Positions 18,207 through 26,662 of a DNA stretch of 64,000 bases are shown piece after piece. Every line of letters starts with the position of its first letter. The stretch's first letter is position 1. The notes under the pieces are model-generated. The model was given only the letters and a program-made list of their open reading frames with translations. It did no database searches and was not told the DNA's origin. Source of the DNA: Microbacterium sp. (GTDB lineage Bacteria; Actinomycetota; Actinomycetes; Actinomycetales; Microbacteriaceae); contig NZ_JAPSHY010000002.1 in assembly GCF_031179285.1 (NCBI RefSeq), forward strand, positions 164,658 through 228,657, given 5' to 3'. A program made the translations under genes and the position numbers.

Positions 18207-18755
18207 ATGGCTGAGACCACGAAGAGCACGAGCACGAAGACCAAGAGCGGATCGAAGGGTGCGAAGACCACCCGCAGGCAGAACGCCGAGAAGGGCTTCA
18301 CCGCCTCGGCGGAGCTCGCCGCGAATCTGCAGATCGTCCTCGTGGATCTGCTCGAGCTCGCGCTTCAGGGAAAGCAGGCGCATTGGAATGTCGTGGGTCG
18401 CAACTTCCGTGACACGCACCGCCAACTCGACGAGATCATCGACGATGCGCGCGCGTTCAGTGACACGGTCGCCGAGCGGATGCGCGCTCTTCATGCCGTC
18501 CCGGATGGTCGAAGCGACACGATCGCCTCGACGACCTCGCTCCCGGAGTTCCCGGCCGGCGAAGTGTCGACGTCCGACACGGTGGATCTCATCACCGAGC
18601 GCCTGGATGCCGTCGTGAACACCATGCGACGGGTTCATGACGAGGTCGACGAGGCCGATCCGACCTCGGCGGACATCCTCCACGCGATCATCGAGCGTCT
18701 CGAACAGTTCGCCTGGATGGTGAGCGCCGAGAACCGGACGCCGTCGAAGAGTTGA
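18207..18755 (+). CDS. dps: Dps-family DNA starvation/ferritin-like protein
   Basis: A 182-residue Dps. A Lys/Ser/Thr-rich N-terminal tail (residues 1-30) should bind DNA. The ferritin-like four-helix domain carries the intersubunit ferroxidase residues in KQAHWNVVGRNFRDTHRQLDEIIDD (His, His, Asp, Asp/Glu). Dodecamers store iron with H2O2 as oxidant and protect DNA. ACAGGAGGTAAACAAC before the ATG is a near-perfect RBS, implying high expression. It is divergent from the GNAT gene. Confidence 0.95.
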   Translation: MAETTKSTSTKTKSGSKGAKTTRRQNAEKGFTASAELAANLQIVLVDLLELALQGKQAHWNVVGRNFRDTHRQLDEIIDDARAFSDTVAERMRALHAVPDGRSDTIASTTSLPEFPAGEVSTSDTVDLITERLDAVVNTMRRVHDEVDEADPTSADILHAIIERLEQFAWMVSAENRTPSKS

Positions 18756-18780
18756 CCTCACCTGCGTCGCCGGGGTGGCT

Positions 18781-18826
18781 GCCCGGCGGTCACCTGCGAC
18801 GTCATGACGTCAGGGGACTGCCGGGC
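18781..18826. terminator. Long hairpin between dps and DUF6328 gene, overlapping the latter's stop
   Basis: An imperfect hairpin (GCCCGGCGGTCACCTG... pairing with ...GGGGACTGCCGGGC) is centred on the perfect 14-base palindrome GACGTCATGACGTC (18798-18811). It serves convergent dps and the DUF6328 gene. Its right half lies inside the last codons of the DUF6328 gene. Confidence 0.65.
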
Positions 18827-19350
18827 TCTGCTGCGCGGCGCGCGCGAAATGCCCGTCGCAGCAAGCGCGGCAGGACGATCCACAGGGCGCCGACGAAGAC
18901 CCCGGCGGCGACCAGCGCGACCACGCCGGCCGTGCGGCTTACGGTGAAATCGACGATGAGCGTGGTGACGCCCACCGTCAGCGCGCCGATCACGACGAGG
19001 TCGATCTCGACGATCCGTGCGGCGACTCGGACGAGCTCGGGCTTGCGCCGCCGGCCGAACAGGGCACGGTGCAGTCCTACCGGAGCGAGCGCCAGGATGG
19101 TCGCCACCGCGGCGAGACCGACCAGCACGATGTACAGATCGCGCTGCAGTTCGTCCATGTCCGTGAACCTCGGCTGGAACGCGACGGCGAGCAGGAAACC
19201 GGTGAGGATCTGGGTGCCGGTCTGCATCACGCGGAGCTCTTGCAGCAGCTCCTCCCAATTGCGGTCGGCGCGCTCATTGGGCGTCTCGTCGCGCCCGTCC
19301 GGGCGATCGTCCCGCCACGGGTCCGGCGGAGCTGTTCGATCAGAGGTCAT
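18802..19350 (-). CDS. DUF6328-like membrane protein
   Basis: A 182-residue protein. A polar Asp/Arg/Pro-rich head (1-28) is followed by the family-like NERADRNWEELLQELRVMQT, then four predicted transmembrane helices at about 48-64, 73-93, 120-140 and 146-164. It resembles DUF6328 proteins of actinobacteria, whose function is unknown. The ATG at 19350 has GGAAGGAGACTGAG upstream. It sits between dps and two tiny genes. Confidence 0.72.
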   Translation of the reverse strand: MTSDRTAPPDPWRDDRPDGRDETPNERADRNWEELLQELRVMQTGTQILTGFLLAVAFQPRFTDMDELQRDLYIVLVGLAAVATILALAPVGLHRALFGRRRKPELVRVAARIVEIDLVVIGALTVGVTTLIVDFTVSRTAGVVALVAAGVFVGALWIVLPRLLRRAFRARRAAEPGSPLTS

Positions 19351-19419
19351 GGTCTCAGTCTCCTTCCGGATCTCCGGCGCTGTCCAGGGGCTTGCCGCGC
19401 CCCGCAGAGAGGAATTCCG

Positions 19420-19623
19420 ATGACGCTTCCCCCGATCCGGGAATGGTGGCCGCACCTGTCCGACGAAGCGCGCGACGAGCTGGTCGAGACCGGCTCGCCG
19501 CACCTCGGCGAAGCGGTGCGAGAGGAGATCAGGACGATCACCGGCGCAGTCGTCGGAATGCAGGAAGAGCTCAGCGCCGAGGATGTCGAGTACGCCCGCA
19601 CGCACCTGGAACCGGGCGACTGA
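19420..19623 (+). CDS. Small acidic protein of unknown function (67 aa)
   Basis: A 67-residue protein, acidic and predicted helical (IREWWPHLSDEARDELVETG, then HLGEAVREEIRTITG, ending DVEYARTHLEPGD). AGAGAGGAATTCCG provides an RBS before the ATG. Codon usage is like the rest of the window. No cysteines or membrane segment. I do not recognise a family. It is divergent from the DUF6328 gene, with the starts 69 bases apart. Confidence 0.65.
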   Translation: MTLPPIREWWPHLSDEARDELVETGSPHLGEAVREEIRTITGAVVGMQEELSAEDVEYARTHLEPGD

Positions 19624-19715
19624 GCTGCGCGGCCGGCAGTCGTCCCGTGCTTCGGAGCAGGGCAGTGCCCCTGGCGAGAGCGCAAGAGCGCGGCCCTTCC
19701 TCCGCCCCACAGGCG

Positions 19716-19721
19716 TAGCAT
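19716..19721 (+). promoter_or_regulatory. Leaderless -10 box for the 50-aa ORF (TAGCAT)
   Basis: TAGCAT is followed by six bases (CGATGC) and the ATG at 19728. There is no Shine-Dalgarno, so translation would depend on a leaderless transcript. Confidence 0.6.
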
Positions 19722-19727
19722 CGATGC

Positions 19728-19880
19728 ATGACGAATTCGCCGAGGGGAGCGCTGCAGCCCGGACTGCAGCCGCTTCCGGGTGTGCTCGACCTTCCGCAGA
19801 GCGGGACGGACGCCGGTTACTGCGCAGACGGCGTCTGCCACATCTCGTCCTCGAGCGTTCCGGCTCAGAAGGACGCGTAG
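19728..19880 (+). CDS. Candidate 50-aa microprotein with CxxxxC motif
   Basis: A 50-residue ORF starting MTNSPRGALQPGLQPLPGVL and containing GYCADGVCHISSSS, in which two cysteines four residues apart are the only ones. No membrane segment or signal peptide. Support for coding: a TAGCAT box at exact leaderless spacing, third-position G/C bias, and the lack of any other feature in this stretch. The closely spaced cysteines could be redox-active or bind metal; that is inference. It ends 20 bases from the convergent MFS gene stop. I recognise no family. Confidence 0.55.
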   Translation: MTNSPRGALQPGLQPLPGVLDLPQSGTDAGYCADGVCHISSSSVPAQKDA

Positions 19881-19894
19881 CGGCAGACGCCGTC
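19827..19894. terminator. 13-base inverted repeat spanning the end of the 50-aa ORF
   Basis: Perfect 13-base arms GACGGCGTCTGCC (19827-19839) and GGCAGACGCCGTC (19882-19894) enclose a 42-base loop. The left arm encodes part of the CxxxxC motif and the right arm lies between the convergent stops. It may be a terminator for either gene, or an RNA structure that masks the motif codons. Confidence 0.5.
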
Positions 19895-19899
19895 AGAGC

Positions 19900-21378
19900 T
19901 CAGTGCGCTGCGTGCTGGGGTGCTTCGTCGTGGTCGACGGGCTTGCGGATGAAGAACGCCCCGACGACCGTGACGGACGAGATCACCGCGCCGATGAGGA
20001 ACGCGACCTGTGATCCCGATGCGACGGCCCCCGGCACCTCCGTGCCGCCGTTCATGTTCACGACCAGCGTGAACATGGCGACCATGACCGCGATGCCGGC
20101 GGCTCCTGCGACCTGCTGCACGGTGCCGATCACGGCGCTGCCGTACGAGTAGAACTTCGGCGTCAGCGATGCGAGGGATGCCGTGAACAGCGGCGTGAAC
20201 GACAACGCCAGGCCGACCGAAAGCACGGTCTGCGCCGCGATCACGACCCAGAGGGGTGTCTCCGTGGTCAACGTCGTGTAGAACCACAGGGTTCCGGCGG
20301 CCAGGATCGAGCCGGGAATCAGCAGGATCCGGGTTCCCCGCGCATCGTAGATCCGCCCGATCGTGGGGCCCAGCAGACCCATCGCGAGCGCCCCGGGAAG
20401 GACCGCGAGACCCGCGTCGACGGCCGGCAGACCCAGAGCGTCCTGCAGGAACAGCGGCACCACGGTGATGGTGCCGAAGAACGCCAGCGAGAGCAGGAAC
20501 ATCTGGGCCATCGCCAGCGAGAACGGCAGCGATCGGAACACACGCAGATCCAGCAGCGCGTCGTCGGCGCGTTGCAGGATGACCTGGCGCCACAGGAAGA
20601 GGCCGAGCCCGACGACGCCGACCGTCAGCGCGATGACCAGGGGAGCGGCCGACGTCTCGCCGCCGGCGAGTGCGCCGATCTGGCTGAGTCCATAGACGAG
20701 ACCACCGAATCCGAAGGCGGAGAGCACGATCGACAGGACGTCGAGCGGCGCCTGCGTGGTCTCACCGACGTCGGTCAGCCAGCGCCACCCGACGAACATC
20801 GCAACCAGCGCGATGGGGAGGACGACGACGAAGATCGCGCGCCAGCCGAAGTGGTCGAGCAGGAAGCCCGACATCGTGGGCCCCAGCGCCGGGGCGAGCG
20901 AGATGACGATGCTGACGCGCCCCATCATCCGGCCTCGTGCCGACGGCGGCACGAGGTTCATCATCGTCGTCATCAGCAGCGGCATCATCAGAGCGGTGCC
21001 GCTGGCCTGGACGACACGCGCCGCCAGCAGCATCTCGAACCCGAAGGCGACGGCGGCGAGCAGGGTGCCCGCAGAGAACAGGGTCAGGGCGGCGAGGAAG
21101 ACCTGCCTCGTCGTGAACCGACGCAGCAGGAATCCGGTCGTGGGGATCACGACCGCCATGGTCAGCATGAACGCACTCGTGACCCACTGCGCGGCCAGCG
21201 GCGAGATGCTGAGATCCTGGATGAGGTGCGGGATCGCCATGCCCATCGTGGTCTCGTTGAGGATGGCGACGAACGCGGCGGTGAGCAGAACCCAGATCAC
21301 CCTCATATCGCGGCGGGGGATCAATTCGCGGGTGGGAGCGGGGGTCGTCGTGATCGAACCGGTGTCGACGGCAGACAT
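19900..21378 (-). CDS. MFS multidrug exporter, DHA2 (14-TM) type
   Basis: A 492-residue major facilitator transporter of the EmrB/QacA class, expected to export drugs by proton antiport. Visible: VTSAFMLTMAVVIPTTGFLLRRF (DHA motif region), ARVVQASGTALMMPLLMTTM, RGRMMGRVSIVISLAPALGPTMSGFLLDHFGWRAIF (motif C, antiporter signature) and about 14 hydrophobic segments. The ATG at 21378 has CCAGGAGG upstream. It is divergent from an ABC exporter gene 160 bases away. The substrate is unknown. Confidence 0.92.
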   Translation of the reverse strand: MSAVDTGSITTTPAPTRELIPRRDMRVIWVLLTAAFVAILNETTMGMAIPHLIQDLSISPLAAQWVTSAFMLTMAVVIPTTGFLLRRFTTRQVFLAALTLFSAGTLLAAVAFGFEMLLAARVVQASGTALMMPLLMTTMMNLVPPSARGRMMGRVSIVISLAPALGPTMSGFLLDHFGWRAIFVVVLPIALVAMFVGWRWLTDVGETTQAPLDVLSIVLSAFGFGGLVYGLSQIGALAGGETSAAPLVIALTVGVVGLGLFLWRQVILQRADDALLDLRVFRSLPFSLAMAQMFLLSLAFFGTITVVPLFLQDALGLPAVDAGLAVLPGALAMGLLGPTIGRIYDARGTRILLIPGSILAAGTLWFYTTLTTETPLWVVIAAQTVLSVGLALSFTPLFTASLASLTPKFYSYGSAVIGTVQQVAGAAGIAVMVAMFTLVVNMNGGTEVPGAVASGSQVAFLIGAVISSVTVVGAFFIRKPVDHDEAPQHAAH

Positions 21379-21526
21379 GCGGCCTCCTGGGCTGAGAAAG
21401 AATGAAAAATGGGCGCGAATGCACCGGAACCATCCAGCGTAACCACAGGTTCCGACATTCCATTCCGAATTCGCGCGAAATCCGCCCACAGCAGTCGCGA
21501 CCGATCCCGGCGTCGCCGGTCGTGGA

Positions 21527-21532
21527 TACGCT
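21527..21532 (+). promoter_or_regulatory. Leaderless -10 box (TACGCT)
   Basis: TACGCT is followed by six bases and then the ATG at 21539 of the ABC exporter. This spacing favours ATG 21539 over the GTG at 21536. Confidence 0.6.
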
Positions 21533-21538
21533 GACGTG

Positions 21539-23581
21539 ATGAGTATGGGTGGCCGCGGAGGATTTCACGGCGTGGACGAGACCGCGCAGCGGCGTCTCAA
21601 CGCGCAGGCTCCGCGGATCAGGGGGCTCGGGTCTCGAGTCGTCGCGCTCTTCCGGCCCTATCGCTGGCGCATCGTCATCACGGGACTGCTCGTCGTCATC
21701 GGAGCCGGGATCGCCGTCATTCCGCCGCTCATCGTGCAGCGGATCTTCGACGATGCTCTCTTCCCCGTCGCCGGCGGAGAGCCCGACATCGCCCTGCTCT
21801 TCCGGCTCGTCCTGACGATGATCGGCCTGTTCCTGCTCTCCGCCGTGCTGGGCGTCGGCCAGACGTGGCTCACCTCGACCGTGGGCAACAGCGTCACCGG
21901 CGACCTGCGGGTGCGGCTGTTCGAGCATCTGCAGGCGATGGAGCTCGGCTTCTTCACCCGGACGAAGACGGGAGTCATCCAGTCCCGACTGCAGAACGAC
22001 GTCGGCGGCGTCTCCGGCGTCCTGACCAACACCGTCACCAGCATCCTCGGCAACATCGTCACGGTGATCGCCTCGCTGGTGGCGATGATCCTCATCGACT
22101 GGCGCCTCACGCTCATCGCCGTGGTGATGATGCCCTTCCTCATCGTGGTCCAGCGCCGCGTCGGTCAGGTGAGGGCGCGCATCGCGGGCGAGACGCAGGA
22201 GTCGCTGTCGGAGCTCACCTCCATCACGCAGGAGACGCTGAGCGTGTCCGGGATGCTGCTCTCGAAGGCGTTCAACCGGCAGCGCACGGAGTCTGCCAGG
22301 TACCAGGCAGAGAACCGCAACCAGGTCACGCTGCAGGTGCGCCGTGCGATGAGCGGGCAGGGGTTCTTCGCCGTGGTCCAGGTGCTGATGGCATCCGTCC
22401 CGGCGGTCATCTATCTCGTCTCCGGTTACCTGATCGCCGGGGGGACCGGGGCCATCACCGCGGGCACCGTCGTCGCCTTCACCACGGTCCAGGCGCGGCT
22501 CTTGCAGCCGCTGATGGGCCTGATGCGCGTGTCGCTGGATCTGCAGACCTCGTCGGCACTGTTCGCGCGCATCTTCGAGTACCTGGACCTGGTGCCGGAG
22601 ATTCAGGACGCCCCCGATGCGATCGCCGTCTCCGATGCTCCCGGGCCCCGCGGCCGGGTCGAGTTCGCCGATGTCCTGTTCCGCTATCCGGATGCCGCCG
22701 CCGAAGCACGTCCCACGCTGCAGGGCGTCTCGTTCGTCGCGGAACCCGGTCAGCACGTCGCGTTCGTCGGCCCCTCGGGCGCCGGAAAGACGACCGTGCT
22801 GTACCTGGCGCCTCGGCTGTACGAGGCCCATGGCGGCGCCGTGCTGTTCGCGGGAGCGGACGTGCGCACATTGACCCAGGAGTCGATCATCGACGATGTC
22901 GGGATCGTGTCGCAGGAGACGTATCTCTTCCACGCCACGATCCGCGAGAACCTTCTCTACGCCAAGCCGGACGCCACCGAGGACGAGCTCGTGGCGGCGT
23001 GCACGGCCGCGAACATCCACCACATCATCGCGGGCTTCGAGCACGGCTACGACACCGTCGTCGGCGAGCGCGGATACCGTCTGTCCGGGGGCGAGAAGCA
23101 GCGCATCGCGATCGCGAGGGTGCTGCTGAAAGACCCGCCCGTGCTGCTTCTGGACGAGGCGACCTCGGCACTCGACACGGTATCGGAGCGCGTCGTGCAG
23201 GAGGCTCTCGACGAGGCCGCTCGGGGCCGGACGACGCTGTCGATCGCGCACAGGCTGTCGACCGTGATGGGTGCCGACGTGATCCATGTGCTGGAGGCGG
23301 GGCAGATCGTCGAGTCCGGTACGCATGGTGAACTGCTGGCCCTCGGCGGACTGTACGCTGAGCTCGCGGCGCAGCAGGTCGCGGCTTCTCGTGTGCTCCA
23401 CACCGAACAGGCCATCGAGACCGAGGTGACCGGCGGCGCCATGGCGGCGTTCACGGGCAGGCGCGCCGATCGGGCGCCGGAGGATTCCGCGGGAGCGGAT
23501 GCCGTCGCCGCGCTCACCGCTCCCGTTCCGCTGCTCGATGTTCCCAAGCCCGATGAGCGGGTGTACCCGGCCGCGGAGTGA
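21539..23581 (+). CDS. ABC exporter, fused permease and ATPase
   Basis: A 680-residue half-transporter that should work as a dimer. The transmembrane domain (about residues 35-345, six helices) is followed by an ATPase domain: Walker A GPSGAGKTT (about 415), LSGGEKQRIAIARVLL signature, Walker B VLLLDEATSALD and H-loop SIAHRLSTV. A roughly 55-residue variable tail follows. It resembles lipid or drug exporters of the MsbA/BmrA type. It is divergent from the MFS exporter, so this may be a small efflux locus. The start is set by the -10 box at 21527. Confidence 0.93.
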   Translation: MSMGGRGGFHGVDETAQRRLNAQAPRIRGLGSRVVALFRPYRWRIVITGLLVVIGAGIAVIPPLIVQRIFDDALFPVAGGEPDIALLFRLVLTMIGLFLLSAVLGVGQTWLTSTVGNSVTGDLRVRLFEHLQAMELGFFTRTKTGVIQSRLQNDVGGVSGVLTNTVTSILGNIVTVIASLVAMILIDWRLTLIAVVMMPFLIVVQRRVGQVRARIAGETQESLSELTSITQETLSVSGMLLSKAFNRQRTESARYQAENRNQVTLQVRRAMSGQGFFAVVQVLMASVPAVIYLVSGYLIAGGTGAITAGTVVAFTTVQARLLQPLMGLMRVSLDLQTSSALFARIFEYLDLVPEIQDAPDAIAVSDAPGPRGRVEFADVLFRYPDAAAEARPTLQGVSFVAEPGQHVAFVGPSGAGKTTVLYLAPRLYEAHGGAVLFAGADVRTLTQESIIDDVGIVSQETYLFHATIRENLLYAKPDATEDELVAACTAANIHHIIAGFEHGYDTVVGERGYRLSGGEKQRIAIARVLLKDPPVLLLDEATSALDTVSERVVQEALDEAARGRTTLSIAHRLSTVMGADVIHVLEAGQIVESGTHGELLALGGLYAELAAQQVAASRVLHTEQAIETEVTGGAMAAFTGRRADRAPEDSAGADAVAALTAPVPLLDVPKPDERVYPAAE

Positions 23582-23623
23582 GGCCGCCATCGTGCCGGGC
23601 CCTGCCGCGGACGGCGACGTGCG

Positions 23624-24397
23624 TCAGTGCACCGAGAGCCCGCCGTCGATGAACAGTGAGTGACCCGTGACGTAGCCGGAGCCCGCACCGGCGAGGAACA
23701 CCGCCGCGGCGGCGAAGTCCTCCGGGAGCCCGTTGCGACCGATCATCGTGCGGGCGGCGAGGGCTTCGACCTTCGCGGTGTCCTGCTGCAGTCGGGCGTT
23801 CAGCGGAGTGAGGACGAATCCGGGCACGAGGCTGTTGCTGGTGACCCCGGTGCCGCCCCAGGCCTCCGCCTCGGAACGCATGAGCGACTCGACCGCGCCT
23901 TTGGATGCGCCGTAGACTCCGCTGCCGACGAACGCGCGGTGGGCCTGCTGGGAGCTGATGTGGATGAGGCGGCCGTATCCGCGCTCGGCCATGCCGGGCG
24001 CGAAGCGCTGCCCGAGCAGGAACGGTGCCAGCGCGTTCACCGTCATCGTCGCATCCCAGTCGGCCTCCGTGATCTCGGCGAAAGGGGGACGGATGTTGAT
24101 CCCCGCAGAGTTCACCAGGATGTCGGGCTCGCCGAACGGCCCGGCGGCGTCCTCGGCAGCGGCACGGATCCCGTCTCGGGTGCTGAGGTCGCCGACGACG
24201 CCTGCCACCCGGCACCCGCCGGCTTTGAGGGTGCTCACGGTCTCCTCGATCCGATCGGCGCCGCGCGCCACGATCACCGTCGCGGCTCCCGCCGACGCGA
24301 GTGCCGTCGCGATGCCGCGGCCGATGCCGGAGCTTCCGCCGGTGACGACGGCGGTGCGGCCGTGGAGGCCGAACAGGTCGGCGAGGTATGCGTTCAC
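23624..24397 (-). CDS. Short-chain dehydrogenase/reductase
   Basis: A 257-residue classical SDR. The NAD(P) motif TGGSSGIGRGIA is near residue 20, NSAG at about 95, and the active site Ser (HISSQQ), Tyr-x-x-x-Lys (VYGASKGAVE) and the C-terminal FIDGGLSVH are all present. It should oxidise or reduce a hydroxy/keto substrate that I cannot name. GTG 24397 has CAGGAGC upstream. It is 25 bases downstream of the glycosyltransferase gene and probably co-transcribed, although no pathway link is evident. Confidence 0.92.
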   Translation of the reverse strand: MNAYLADLFGLHGRTAVVTGGSSGIGRGIATALASAGAATVIVARGADRIEETVSTLKAGGCRVAGVVGDLSTRDGIRAAAEDAAGPFGEPDILVNSAGINIRPPFAEITEADWDATMTVNALAPFLLGQRFAPGMAERGYGRLIHISSQQAHRAFVGSGVYGASKGAVESLMRSEAEAWGGTGVTSNSLVPGFVLTPLNARLQQDTAKVEALAARTMIGRNGLPEDFAAAAVFLAGAGSGYVTGHSLFIDGGLSVH

Positions 24398-24422
24398 GAT
24401 GCTCCTGCGTGGTGGGATGCCG

Positions 24423-25370
24423 TCACCACGCGAGGGCGGCGGCGAGGTCGGGGTCAGGGGTGGCGGCGGCGAACTCGGGGAGCGCGCGCACCTCGTCGAC
24501 GAACGCGTCGACCTCGGCCGCGTACTGCGGGTCGGGGTGGTTCGCCGCGATCGCCACCAGGGGCGGCACATCCATGGCGAGGATGAGCTCGATGCGCGCG
24601 GTGACGGCGTCGCGCGCTCCTGCCTCATGCAGCACCCGGATGCCGCCGCGGAGAGCCGCGAGATAGTCGCGAAGCACCGGACGCTCTGCTCTGCTCTGAG
24701 TGATCGAGGTGCCGTCGGCACGGATCCGCCAGCAGACGACCGTGTCCGGTATGACGTCGAACGCGCGGGCGCGGGTGTACATCCGCTGGGCGACGATCTG
24801 GTCTTCATACGAGACGTCTTCGGGGAAACGCAGGTCGCTCCAGAACTCGGTGCGGCTGACCTTCGACCAGGCGACGATGTTCGCCGAGGCGCGCGGATGC
24901 GCGGAGAGGGTCGTCGCCAGCCGCTCCGGACTCGTCGCCGCTTCGATCCAAGGCTGAACGCGACCGGGGACGTATGCGTCTCCCTGGAGCCGCGAGCGCA
25001 CGTAGGCGCCCGCCGCGAAGTCGCTGCCCGTTCGGGCGAGAGTGTCGGTGAGCCGCGCGAGTGCGGTCGGCGTCAGCTCGTCGTCGCCGTCGAGGAACCC
25101 GAGCAGGGGGGTGTCGACGAGATCGATCCCGATGTTGCGCGCAGCTCCCAGACCGCGGGACGCTTCGTGGCGGATCATGCGGAAGCGCGGGTCGGATGCC
25201 GCGGCATCCGCGAAGATCTCGCCGGTGGCATCCAGCGAGCCGTCATCGATGAGGATCGCCAGCCAACGCTGTTCGGTCTGGGCGCGCAACGAGTCGAGAG
25301 CCGCCGGCGCGAACGCGGCGATGTCGCGTCCGGGGACGATCATCGTCACGATCGGATCGGATGCAGTCAC
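24423..25370 (-). CDS. Family 2 glycosyltransferase
   Basis: A 315-residue GT-A glycosyltransferase. VTMIVPGRDIAAFAPAALDSLRAQT and LIDDGSLDATGEI are the GT2 N-terminal signatures, GLGAARNIGI and LLGFLDGDDEL (the DxD metal site) follow, and SYEDQIVAQRMY is the acceptor-side region. It should use a nucleotide sugar for a cell-surface glycan. GTG 25370 is supported by a TAGACT box six bases upstream. Confidence 0.9.
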   Translation of the reverse strand: MTASDPIVTMIVPGRDIAAFAPAALDSLRAQTEQRWLAILIDDGSLDATGEIFADAAASDPRFRMIRHEASRGLGAARNIGIDLVDTPLLGFLDGDDELTPTALARLTDTLARTGSDFAAGAYVRSRLQGDAYVPGRVQPWIEAATSPERLATTLSAHPRASANIVAWSKVSRTEFWSDLRFPEDVSYEDQIVAQRMYTRARAFDVIPDTVVCWRIRADGTSITQSRAERPVLRDYLAALRGGIRVLHEAGARDAVTARIELILAMDVPPLVAIAANHPDPQYAAEVDAFVDEVRALPEFAAATPDPDLAAALAW

Positions 25371-25376
25371 CCGCCG

Positions 25377-25382
25377 AGTCTA
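25377..25382 (-). promoter_or_regulatory. Leaderless -10 box for the GT2 gene (TAGACT)
   Basis: On the minus strand TAGACT is followed by six bases (CGGCGG) and the GTG at 25370, an exact leaderless spacing. Confidence 0.6.
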
Positions 25383-25419
25383 TGACCGGGCGACGGTCGT
25401 CGCGCGAACGGCAGGGCGT

Positions 25420-25513
25420 TCATGATTCAGGAACAACCGTGCCGGAGGGCGGAACCGTTCGCGCAAAGACGGGCACCGGTTGTCGGCCGACGGTCCCTTC
25501 TCCTGAGTCATGG
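25420..25513. repeat. 94-base palindromic element overlapping the desulfurase stop
   Basis: The outer arms TCATGATTCAGGA (25420-25432) and TCCTGAGTCATGG (25501-25513) are near-perfect inverted repeats. Inner arms are ACAACCG (25433-25439) and CGGTTGT (25476-25482). The right arm covers the stop codon of the cysteine desulfurase gene. The CTTCTCCTGA at its right side also occurs in the element at 11008-11073. It may work as terminator of the nad operon. Confidence 0.6.
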
Positions 25514-26662
25514 ACGGGAGACCGCCCGCACGGCGTCGGCGACCAGCGCCGCGAGCCGCTCGGGAGCGTCATCCGGCAGCGGGTCCCGACCGAACGTGAA
25601 CCGCACCGAGGTCTGCGCGACCTCGGCAGGGATGCCGCAGGCGAGCAGCACGTGCGACGGCTCATCGCTACCGGCGGCGCACGCGGAGCCGCTGGATGAG
25701 ATGACCCCGCGACGCTCGAGTTCCAGCAGTACGGCCTCACCGCTCGTCCCGGCGAACGTGAAGCTCGCCGTCGCCGGCAGACGGTTCACCGGCTCGCCGG
25801 TCAGGGCGGTTTGCGGAATCGCCCACAGCACGCCGGCGATGAACCGAGAGCAGGCGGCGCCGACGCGTGCGGCGACGCTGTCGCGCTCGCTCTCCGCCAG
25901 CTCCAGCGCAGTGGCCAGCCCGACCGCCCCCGCGACGTTCTCGGTGCCGGAGCGTCGGCCGCGCTCTTGGCCGCCGCCGTGCAGAAGGGGCTCCAACGGC
26001 ACCCGGCCGCGGACGGCGAGGGCGCCGATGCCCTTCGGTGCGCCGAGCTTGTGGCCGGCGATGGAGATCGCGTCGGCGCCGAGCCCGGCGAGTGAGAGCC
26101 AGCCCGCGGATTGGACGGCGTCGAGATGGAGGGGCACTCCGGCATCGTGCGCGACGGCCGCCAGGCTCGCGGCGTCCTGCACCGTCCCGATCTCGTTGTT
26201 GGCGTGGCCGAGCGTCACCAGAGCGGTGTCGTCCGCGATGGCGGCTCGAAGCGTGGCGGCATCCACCCGCCCTGCGGAGTCCACCGCGAGATGCGTCACC
26301 CTGACGCCGTGGAATCGGCGCAGGTATTCCGCTGACTCGAGCACCGACTCGTGTTCGATCGGGCTGGTGACCACATGCCGCCGTCCGCGCTCGAGTCCCG
26401 CCAGCACGATGCCTTTGATGGCGAGGTTGTTGGCCTCGGTGCCGCCGGCGGTGAAGACGATGTCTCCGGCCCGCATCCCCAGCACCCGCGCCACCCGCGC
26501 CCGCGACTCTTCCAGCGCGCTCGCCGCCGCCTCGCCGACCGTGTGATGACTGGAGGGATTGCCGTACACTCCCGCGAGGTACGGCTCCATGGCCTCTCGC
26601 ACCTCCGGGCGCGCCGGTGAGGTGGCGGCGTGGTCGAGATACAGCGGGGCGGCACCGGTCAT
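25508..26662 (-). CDS. Cysteine desulfurase, NifS/IscS-like
   Basis: A 384-residue PLP enzyme that takes sulfur from cysteine onto an active-site Cys for Fe-S assembly. The PLP lysine is K205 (SISIAGHKLGAPKG) and the persulfide cysteine is C328 (SSSGSACAAGSDEPSH). The N-terminal YLDHAATSPARPEV and GNPSSHHTVG are family signatures. Its start overlaps the nadC stop by one base (TGATG). As the last gene of the NAD operon, it probably supplies the [4Fe-4S] cluster of NadA; NadA needs one. Confidence 0.94.
   Translation of the reverse strand: MTGAAPLYLDHAATSPARPEVREAMEPYLAGVYGNPSSHHTVGEAAASALEESRARVARVLGMRAGDIVFTAGGTEANNLAIKGIVLAGLERGRRHVVTSPIEHESVLESAEYLRRFHGVRVTHLAVDSAGRVDAATLRAAIADDTALVTLGHANNEIGTVQDAASLAAVAHDAGVPLHLDAVQSAGWLSLAGLGADAISIAGHKLGAPKGIGALAVRGRVPLEPLLHGGGQERGRRSGTENVAGAVGLATALELAESERDSVAARVGAACSRFIAGVLWAIPQTALTGEPVNRLPATASFTFAGTSGEAVLLELERRGVISSSGSACAAGSDEPSHVLLACGIPAEVAQTSVRFTFGRDPLPDDAPERLAALVADAVRAVSRP

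Noticed and set aside
20762..23590. A 942-residue open frame on the minus strand across the ABC exporter and part of the MFS gene
   Set aside because: It is antisense to two well-conserved genes, is Arg/His/Asp-rich low-complexity, and matches no family. Long antisense frames are expected at this G+C content.
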